Shown here in pieces: positions 63,768 through 64,000 of a DNA stretch of 64,000 bases. Position numbers and translations under genes: made by a program. The stretch's first letter is position 1; the number at the start of each line of letters is the position of its first letter. The notes beneath the pieces were generated by a model. It saw only the letters and a program-made list of their open reading frames with translations, was not told the DNA's origin and did no database searches. This DNA comes from Bedellia somnulentella (taxonomy: Eukaryota > Arthropoda > Insecta > Lepidoptera > Bedelliidae): contig OY755174.1 in the NCBI GenBank assembly GCA_963576735.1, positions 4,960,001 through 5,024,000 on the forward strand. Direction: 5' to 3'.

Positions 63768-64000
63768 ACTTGGTGAAAGAGATGTATAGAGCTAATGTAG
63801 AAGGTAATGTGAGTAGAAGACGACTACGGAGGACACACCTCGACCAAATAGAGTGTGCTCTTAAAGGACGGGCGGCATCCGAAGTATGAAGAACGAAACG
63901 AAATGAGAAGATTGATGGATGTAAACGAAGCTAGAGAGGTTAGCCATCGTACAAAGTGGCAATCAATAGTCTCTGCCTACCCTAATAGTGGCGTGAGTAC
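63768..64000 (+). mobile_element. RTE-clade LINE 3' fragment, runs to window end
   Basis: TTGGTGAAAGAGATGTATAG, AATGTGAGTAGAAGACGAC, GGAGGACACACCTCGACC, GAGAGGTTAGCC, TAGTCTCTGCCTACCC, ending GTGGCGTGAGTAC at the window edge. Several frameshifts. Confidence 0.8.

Overview
The window is AT-rich animal DNA made almost entirely of transposable-element copies in many states of decay. It looks lepidopteran (moth or butterfly). The main reasons are: Helitron ends of the kind I know from Lepidoptera (a CTAG terminus after a GC hairpin, and a TC start followed by an AT-rich run), two abundant short retroposon families, RTE-clade and CR1-like LINEs, a single gap of 200 Ns, and no operons or compact coding. 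I find no complete host protein gene. All the recognisable protein-coding sequence belongs to retroelements.

Layout. 13-914 is a non-autonomous Helitron. 1064-22049 is a rearranged block. It holds a pair of inverted repeats (1064-3010 and 7801-9986, about 1.8-2 kb arms around a 4.8-kb spacer). It also holds a direct duplication in which 2228-7800 is repeated at 12735-22049, the second copy being swollen by later insertions. A Helitron with an internal 968-bp tandem duplication (10321-12733) lies exactly between the inverted repeat and the second direct copy. 15986-19906 is a CR1-like LINE (minus strand) with an intact ORF1 (coiled coil plus SGNH/esterase-like domain) and an ORF2 with an in-frame internal deletion. 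It interrupts a tRNA-derived SINE. 22172-25283 is a second copy of the same LINE (plus strand, 5'-truncated, one internal stop) that keeps the whole reverse transcriptase.

25.3-35 kb is mostly unique non-coding DNA with scattered SINE and RTE scraps. 35140-37036 is a 5'-truncated insertion with a 9-bp target duplication and poly(A) tail. It carries a 598-codon open frame encoding reverse transcriptase followed by a zinc-knuckle and a restriction-like endonuclease (R2-superfamily signature). 37-49 kb is unique sequence with SINE and RTE insertions. 49111-51722 is a Helitron with an independent 872-bp internal tandem duplication. 51.7-55.7 kb is mostly unique. 55745-57075 and 58024-59335 are two more Helitrons. 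60238-60777 is a truncated Ty3/gypsy-type gag. 61.3-64 kb holds decayed RTE LINE copies, a gap at 62451-62650, and more SINEs.

How the parts relate. Three retroposon systems dominate. (1) An RTE-clade LINE and a ~240-bp SINE-like family end in the same GTGAGTATATG(TATG)n tail, as expected if the LINE machinery moves the SINE. (2) A tRNA-headed SINE of about 340 bp ends in (TTATG)n and has a conserved internal hairpin. (3) The CR1-like LINE has an unusual poly(T) 3' end. Because the same DNA is present in duplicate, several insertions have an empty site elsewhere in the window, which gives exact ends, target-site duplications and a relative order of events.

Coordinates of degenerate repeats are estimates to within about 10-20 bases. 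Family names are from pattern recognition, not database search.
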